Assembly (NCBI RefSeq): GCF_900182615.1
Contig: NZ_FXTE01000021.1
Coordinates: 1-39,855, forward strand
Direction of reading: 5' to 3'
DNA: 39,855 nt
Source: Ruegeria faecimaris
Lineage (GTDB): Bacteria; Pseudomonadota; Alphaproteobacteria; Rhodobacterales; Rhodobacteraceae
This document shows positions 34,951-39,855 of the stretch, piece after piece (position 1 is the stretch's first letter; every line of letters starts with the position of its first letter). The translations under genes and the position numbers were made by a program. The notes under the pieces were generated by a model that was given only the letters and a program-made list of their open reading frames with translations, had not been told where the DNA came from and did not search any database.

Positions 34951-37900
34951 TTAAACAGCTACTCCCTCGAGCTTTGACCTAAGGAAAACCATACTCAATT
35001 GCTGTGAAATTGCCAACGCTTCCCCTTCTAGTTGAAACGCTAGTTTCAAATCATTCGTTCGGCCCCGTTGCCTTAGCGCGGATGCATACGCGGCCTTGCT
35101 GTGCGCAATCCACGGTGGGCACTTCATGCGCGTGTCTATTTCGATGGCCTTATGGAACATCCTCTCAGCGGCGTCCCAGTTTTTTAGCACCGCTGCCAGA
35201 TTGCCTAGACGTCTTGCTGCCGCCCCGGCGCAAACTGTTGTTGCCCCAGCGGTGATCGTCAGCTCTTCGTATGGGGTCAGCATGTCATAGAGGGTCTCAG
35301 CATGTCCCAGATGCTCGACTGCGACACAAATGTCAGCGAGATAAGACAAAGTAGTTGAAAACATAGCATCAAGCGGAAGATCGAAGCCATTCTCTGCCAT
35401 TTCATTCAGTATGCGTTCAGCTGGTTCCTTGTATCCCAACTCGGCGGCAATAAGGCCAAATCCTGGTTTCCAAGAAATGTCTTCCGGGCTATCTGTCATC
35501 AGCTTCTTGATCACCGGTGCAACTTCGTGCAGCCGGTTTTGTTCGCGGCGGATGGTAAACATCTGAACACCGAATACGCCCTCAACATGTTCTCCATGTG
35601 TCTGACGACCGATTTTCACCGCTTCGTTGGCATGCATCTCCGCTTGCTCAAAATCGCCATCCATAATTGCAACCATGGCGCGTGCGTGCTTTTGCACCCA
35701 GTAGAGTTGCAGATGATTGTCCTTTTCCGAAATCTCCGTCAGCAATTCGAGTGAATGATCCATCAAGTCGCGGTCGGCCATTTCGGCCCCGACAAAAAGA
35801 CTGAGTGTCCGGTCCCGACCCTGATCAATACTCCCTAGGTTTTCGGCCACTCGATGCATCGCATCAAGATTTTCACGCCAATGACGTACCTCTCTTCCTT
35901 TGCGCGCGACGAATGGCGCCCCAAAATGCATCATCATCACCGAGAATTGGGATTTATAGTCCCCTAGTTTCGCGGCCAGTTCCATTGATTGCTGACCATA
36001 GCGAGCGCCTTCAGAAAACTGGCCGACAAACATATGTGCCCGTGCAAGTTGGCTCATCAATCTGCACTGCCGTACTTCGTCATCGTCGGGGAGGTCGTTC
36101 AGAGCTCTATCACAAAGTTCAATGGCCTCGCCGTGTCTCTTACTCGACATCATACACGAGTCCGCAAAATGGTTCGCAGCATCAGCGGCGAGCGCCACAT
36201 CGTGTATTCCACGGGCGGCGTCCGAGGCATCTTTCAAGGCCGCTATCCCCTCCGGCAACTGACCTAGGCTGTCATGGCTGCGACCAATAAGGATTTTGGC
36301 TTTGATCGTTTCGACACCGTTATCAGATCCAAGATTTTCGGCCGCTTTGAGTGTTTCCCTGGCGTTGACCATCGCCTCTTGGCTGGCGGATCGCGCCAAT
36401 GCCATTTCAGTTGCCGTCTGCCATTTGTCGAACGCAGCACGCCATTCTTCGGCCTCTGAAAGATGGCGGGCAACCAACTCGGGCCGACGTTCAATCTCAG
36501 CTGACCGCAACTGCATCAAAGCACGGGCCACGTTTGCATGTTGTTGTCTGCGGGTTGAGCCCAGCATGGATTGATAGGCGGTATCGCGAATAAGGGCATG
36601 ACGGAAAACGAAATACCCTCGATTGTGCCCGCTTTCAAAGATCAAACCCGTTCGAGACAGCTCTTCTATACGAGATTGAATTTCCGCACTCGCAAGACCT
36701 ATTGCGGAAGCCAGCAAGCTAGGCTCGAACTCCCGTCCAATGACGGCTCCTGTTAACGCGACTTGTTTAGCCTCTGGCGAGACCGCGTCAAGACGTGCCA
36801 TCAGTGTGCCCTTCAAAGACGCGGGTATGTGGACTTGCCCGTGTTCACCCGCCTCAACAATCGCCCGGGCCAGTTCCTCGACGAACAAAGGCACGCCGTC
36901 CGTCTTCTCAATGATTGTGGCAATCAGAGCATCATCGGGTGCTTTTCCGGTAACATGGCGAACTAGGTTCGAGACATGGGTCGTATCGAACCGACGCAGC
37001 TGGAGCGTATGTACGTGCGCTTCCCCGTCATCATGGGCCAGTTCCCAGCCGGGCCTGTGGGTAATCAAAATCATCAAAGGCAGATCTGCGCAAATTGCTT
37101 TGAAGCGATCCAAAAGAGCTTGGGTGGAAGGATCAATCCAATGCGCGTCCTCAACACAAAGAATAACAGGACGCGTGCTTGCGCGCACCTGAACCGTGTG
37201 GATTAACGTCTGAATCGTGAGGTCACGTTGCTCCTGCGGTGACATATCGAGAACGCTTCGGGCAAGAGCACTGTGAGGCGCAACCAGCGCGGCAAAGACG
37301 GGCAGAACCTTTTCCCATTCCAAGCCCTCTCGGCTTTCCAACATTTTTTTGACAAGGTCGAGAATTTGGTCGTCATCAAAATCTGTCCCCACACCAGCAT
37401 CCTGAGAAATCCTCTGGGCGACAGGGTGGAACGGGCTACTGATAAGGTAAGGAGAGCAGTTCAGCCTGATAATATCAGCTTCGCTAGTCGCTACAGCATT
37501 AGCGAGAAACTCTTCCGCCAATCGCGATTTACCGATCCCTGCTTCACCGGCAAGCAGAACAACCTCTCCCTGACTGTTCTGCGCACGCAGCCATGATTGT
37601 AAAAGGATACCTTTTTCGTAGTCGCGACCAATCATGACGCTGCCACTTTCGTCCCTATAAGATGCTCGAAACCGGCTTTCCGCGCTGTGTTCTGATACGA
37701 CAGTCAAAAGGGTCCGTGGTTCTTTGAAACCTTTCAGCTCGGTTTGTCCAAGAGACCTAAACTCAAATAGCCGATGCAAAGTTTCTTCGGTCTCCTCAGC
37801 AGATAAAACAACTGAGTTCGGTTCTGCGTGTTCCTGAAGCCGCGCTGCCAGATTGACAATTGGCCCCGTCATGGCTCCTTCTTCGTAGGTGTTTTCACCG

Positions 37901-38550
37901 ATCGTATCGCCAACTACCACGTCGCCACTCGCGATACCTAACCTGGCTGACAAACGCTCACCGTCAGGTGCTTTAAGATCTCTGACCCGCCGAACGGCCT
38001 CAAGACCAGCCTTTAAAGCGCGAACTGCATGATCTTCATAGGCTGTAGGCCAGCCAAAAAAAACCAGGAGACCGTCGCCCAAATACTTCGAGACGTAGCC
38101 GCCATACCTGCTAACTGCACCTGCAACCGCATCCTGGTAGCTCTGCAGCAGTTCGCGCATGTCTTCGGGATCAAACCGGTTAGTCAACTCAGTCGAGGCG
38201 ACGAGATCAGCAAACAAAACTGTTAAGTGACGCCTCTCTGCGATCGCTAATGAAGCAGGCTTCCTTGCGGATAAGGTCACGCCTTGCGATTCATCCGAAA
38301 TGGGGACCGGGCCGACTTCGTCTGCATCCACGTCTACGGCCTGCGGCGATTGAGACGAGTGCTTTTGACCAGTCAATTCCTGAACCGCTGCCAGGATGAT
38401 TTTTCGATGGCCCAGACTAACCCCAAGCTCTTTAAGGTCGTCGTTTGACAGTAGTGGCAGTACGCGCGCGTCGATATCATGCTGTGCAAAAGCGTCTGAG
38501 TATTGACCCAGTTCGAGATCGTTCAGCCATTTGTCGATTTCAACCGCCAT
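34951..38550 (-). CDS. SAM / class III nucleotide cyclase / AAA / TPR signalling protein
   Basis: A 1199-aa protein. Residues 1-60 form a SAM domain (WLNDLELGQYSDAFAQHDI, then LKELGVSLGHRKIIL). Residues 105-285 form a class III adenylate/guanylate cyclase domain with metal-binding Asp115 (LFADLVAST) and Asp159 (KYLGDG), Lys155, and the Asn/Arg pair in GPIVNLAARLQ (about 233-237), so it looks catalytically complete. An AAA_16-type ATPase follows with Walker A GEAGIGKS (335-342) and a Walker B-like ILCVEDAHW. From about 690 the protein is TPR-like repeats. There is no membrane segment, so it is a soluble cyclase. It heads the operon with DUF4242 and the FAD oxidoreductase, whose products it may regulate or sense. 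Confidence 0.92.
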   Translation of the reverse strand: MAVEIDKWLNDLELGQYSDAFAQHDIDARVLPLLSNDDLKELGVSLGHRKIILAAVQELTGQKHSSQSPQAVDVDADEVGPVPISDESQGVTLSARKPASLAIAERRHLTVLFADLVASTELTNRFDPEDMRELLQSYQDAVAGAVSRYGGYVSKYLGDGLLVFFGWPTAYEDHAVRALKAGLEAVRRVRDLKAPDGERLSARLGIASGDVVVGDTIGENTYEEGAMTGPIVNLAARLQEHAEPNSVVLSAEETEETLHRLFEFRSLGQTELKGFKEPRTLLTVVSEHSAESRFRASYRDESGSVMIGRDYEKGILLQSWLRAQNSQGEVVLLAGEAGIGKSRLAEEFLANAVATSEADIIRLNCSPYLISSPFHPVAQRISQDAGVGTDFDDDQILDLVKKMLESREGLEWEKVLPVFAALVAPHSALARSVLDMSPQEQRDLTIQTLIHTVQVRASTRPVILCVEDAHWIDPSTQALLDRFKAICADLPLMILITHRPGWELAHDDGEAHVHTLQLRRFDTTHVSNLVRHVTGKAPDDALIATIIEKTDGVPLFVEELARAIVEAGEHGQVHIPASLKGTLMARLDAVSPEAKQVALTGAVIGREFEPSLLASAIGLASAEIQSRIEELSRTGLIFESGHNRGYFVFRHALIRDTAYQSMLGSTRRQQHANVARALMQLRSAEIERRPELVARHLSEAEEWRAAFDKWQTATEMALARSASQEAMVNARETLKAAENLGSDNGVETIKAKILIGRSHDSLGQLPEGIAALKDASDAARGIHDVALAADAANHFADSCMMSSKRHGEAIELCDRALNDLPDDDEVRQCRLMSQLARAHMFVGQFSEGARYGQQSMELAAKLGDYKSQFSVMMMHFGAPFVARKGREVRHWRENLDAMHRVAENLGSIDQGRDRTLSLFVGAEMADRDLMDHSLELLTEISEKDNHLQLYWVQKHARAMVAIMDGDFEQAEMHANEAVKIGRQTHGEHVEGVFGVQMFTIRREQNRLHEVAPVIKKLMTDSPEDISWKPGFGLIAAELGYKEPAERILNEMAENGFDLPLDAMFSTTLSYLADICVAVEHLGHAETLYDMLTPYEELTITAGATTVCAGAAARRLGNLAAVLKNWDAAERMFHKAIEIDTRMKCPPWIAHSKAAYASALRQRGRTNDLKLAFQLEGEALAISQQLSMVFLRSKLEGVAV

Positions 38551-39005
38551 AACGGGATCATGCTTAGATACGGGACGCTAATCAAGAAAACGCTGTAACC
38601 ACAGGCTGATTTTTGGCGGTCAAACGTCCGCATTGCTTTTCACAGAAATGACACCTACTTATGCAACTTTTTTCAGTATGCAGAGGTTTTTTGCAGGCAG
38701 ATCTCCCTCAGCGAGCACTTGCTGCGCTGCCGCGATAGGCAGCTTTGTCCGCGATGTGTGAGTTCGGCGAGCCGAGGGTTCGCGCTCGCGGTGAAGGTCG
38801 GCAATGCGGGCTGAGACCGCAGCATATTTACCCATTGGCCAACGGCCGGTATGGGCCGTTTCGTGAAGTGTCATATAGTCATACTGCACTCCTTGAGAGC
38901 GAGAACGACTTGCCAAGACCCATTCGACCCGCAAAAACTAGGTTGCGTAGGTGTCGACCTGGCAGCAAGGGCTGAGAAAATCCGACAGATGTAGGGCGCC
39001 GAGAG
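38551..39005. other. 455-bp region between the cyclase and the exonuclease genes
   Basis: A divergent spacer that should contain the cyclase promoter and the exonuclease promoter. The minus-strand frame at 38659-38934 (91 aa, including TLHETAHTGRWPMGKYAAV) has no recognised family and no clear ribosome site. I see no tRNA, terminator or strong repeat. Confidence 0.4.
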
Positions 39006-39623
39006 TTGGACACGTTGAACAGATTTGGGCATCTTAATGTGCCGCCGAACGGCCCTTTTCGCTTTATTGCGTTGGATGTCGAAACGGCGGGAAAGACTAT
39101 TAGTAGCATCTGCCAGATCGGACTTTGTTTCGTCAGCGACGCTGGTTTTATTCAAACCTATTCTGTCCTGATTGACCCCGAGGGACCGTTTGAAGCTTTC
39201 AATACTGAGCTCCACGGGATTTCCGCCGAAACCGTGATTGGGGCTGGAACATTCCCAACGGTCTATGCGTCCTTGTTTGAAGTCCTGAACACGCACAACC
39301 TTGTGCAACACAGTACGTTTGATGAGAAGGCGATGACGGCTGCTTGCGCCCGGTATGGCCTGCCAATGATCACGTCGCATTGGACGAATAGCGTCACGAT
39401 TGCCCGCCAAGCATGGCCTTCATTGAAGGGCGCCGGTGGGCACGGGCTGGCAAATCTTAAAAAACATCTCGGTCTTGAGTTTCACCACCATGACGCTGGA
39501 GAGGACGCCCGTGCCTCGGCTTCTGTGATTCTAAAGGCGGAAGAGGTTTTAGGGGCGCCGCTGTCCTATCTCACGACCAACCGCCAGTTGACCTTCCCGT
39601 TCATAAATCGATCTGAGAGATAA
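39006..39623 (+). CDS. DEDDh 3'-5' exonuclease (DnaQ/epsilon-like)
   Basis: A protein of up to 205 aa. Exonuclease motif I is RFIALDVETAG (Asp24, Glu26), motif II includes LVQHSTFDEKAM (Asp107), and motif III is HDAGEDARASA with His162-x4-Asp167, the complete DEDDh set. It is a stand-alone exonuclease rather than a polymerase-fused domain, and could act in proofreading, repair or RNA/DNA trimming. The start is uncertain: TTG at 39006 gives the longest frame, GTG at 39039 is the alternative, and neither has a clear Shine-Dalgarno sequence. It is apparently monocistronic. Confidence 0.87.
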   Translation: MDTLNRFGHLNVPPNGPFRFIALDVETAGKTISSICQIGLCFVSDAGFIQTYSVLIDPEGPFEAFNTELHGISAETVIGAGTFPTVYASLFEVLNTHNLVQHSTFDEKAMTAACARYGLPMITSHWTNSVTIARQAWPSLKGAGGHGLANLKKHLGLEFHHHDAGEDARASASVILKAEEVLGAPLSYLTTNRQLTFPFINRSER

Positions 39624-39673
39624 GGGTTGGCGAAGCTGCGTTGCGACGGGTGAGGACATCGGCAAGGTCCGGA

Positions 39674-39855
39674 TCACATAGGCTCAATCGTTAGATATTG
39701 CTCTTGCAACAGCGTTGGTACTGATCCCAATAAAGTGACTTCGCTACCGCGAACGAACGGCGGCTCCCGTTTGAGGTCAACCAATTGATCCGTTTCTTGC
39801 GCATTCGGTTCAAGTCGCTCAACACACGCGCAAGAACCGGGTCGCGCTTCACTCG
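39674..39855 (-). CDS. Possible partial CDS running off the window edge
   Basis: On the minus strand one frame is open from the window end to a TGA at 39674-39676. It reads about 60 residues including LVDLKREPPFVRGSEVTLLG and YLTIEPM. The strand-like VRGSEVTLLG and the lack of stops suggest the tail of a real gene, but a second minus-strand frame is also open for about 54 codons. No family is assigned with confidence. Confidence 0.3.
   Translation of the reverse strand, partial: SEARPGSCACVERLEPNAQETDQLVDLKREPPFVRGSEVTLLGSVPTLLQEQYLTIEPM

Noticed and set aside
38659..38934. 91-aa minus-strand frame with a TLHETAH motif suggesting a zincin-like antirestriction protein
   Set aside because: Too short, no clear ribosome site, and no second metal-ligand motif; it may be chance or decayed sequence.
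1..39855. CRISPR arrays, tRNA and rRNA genes
   Set aside because: No regularly spaced identical repeats with unique spacers and no tRNA or rRNA-like segments were seen; the 22-bp array at 19401 has no spacers.

Overview
The window looks like DNA from a marine alphaproteobacterium of the Rhodobacteraceae (Roseobacter group). This rests on the moderately high GC content, the protein families present, and a plasmid-type replication module (Rep_3-type initiator divergent from parAB) of a kind known from roseobacter extrachromosomal replicons. It is probably part of a plasmid or chromid, but chromosomal integration cannot be excluded from the window alone. All names below come from motifs read in the translations; no database search was run.

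Layout. (1) 189-8846, minus strand: a tight eight-gene run of mostly unrecognised proteins. It contains a GH25 muramidase, a phage tail-collar-like protein, a 1098-aa protein with a Gly/Asp-rich linker, a Nudix-like protein lacking the catalytic box, and a 435-aa protein with weak deaminase-like features, plus three small unknowns. No phage head, sheath, tube or baseplate genes are visible. This is the best candidate for an undescribed system. (2) 9057-13454: an AraC-type regulator divergent from an Ldh2/DpkA-like NAD(P)H oxidoreductase, then tex. (3) 13493-17777: a plasmid maintenance module, rep (minus), a GGTNCC-repeat and AT-rich origin region, and parA-parB (plus). Three copies of a GTTTC-N5-GAAAC palindrome, probable parS sites, lie in rep, upstream of parA and in parB. 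(4) 17912-20724: an IS6-family element abutting the C-terminal remnant of a RepABC-type repC, then four direct repeats with an exact 22-bp period, then an AAA/DUF4143 ATPase. This looks like a scar of plasmid fusion and IS-mediated deletion.

(5) 20932-31901: a peptide-type catabolic locus. The minus-strand operon is substrate-binding protein, two permeases, two ATPases and two M20 amidohydrolases. A LysR regulator diverges from it, and an M81 (MlrC-like) metallopeptidase gene lies tail to tail with the regulator. A perfect palindrome between lysR and the binding-protein gene is a candidate operator. The set would import an oligopeptide-like or N-acyl amino acid substrate and hydrolyse it stepwise. 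(6) 32053-32553: a RES-domain protein without a visible antitoxin, followed by about 580 bp with no gene. (7) 33131-38550, minus: a SAM/class III cyclase/AAA/TPR signalling protein, a DUF4242 protein and a berberine-bridge-type FAD oxidoreductase, probably one operon. (8) 39006-39623: a DEDDh exonuclease, followed by the edge of a possible further gene.
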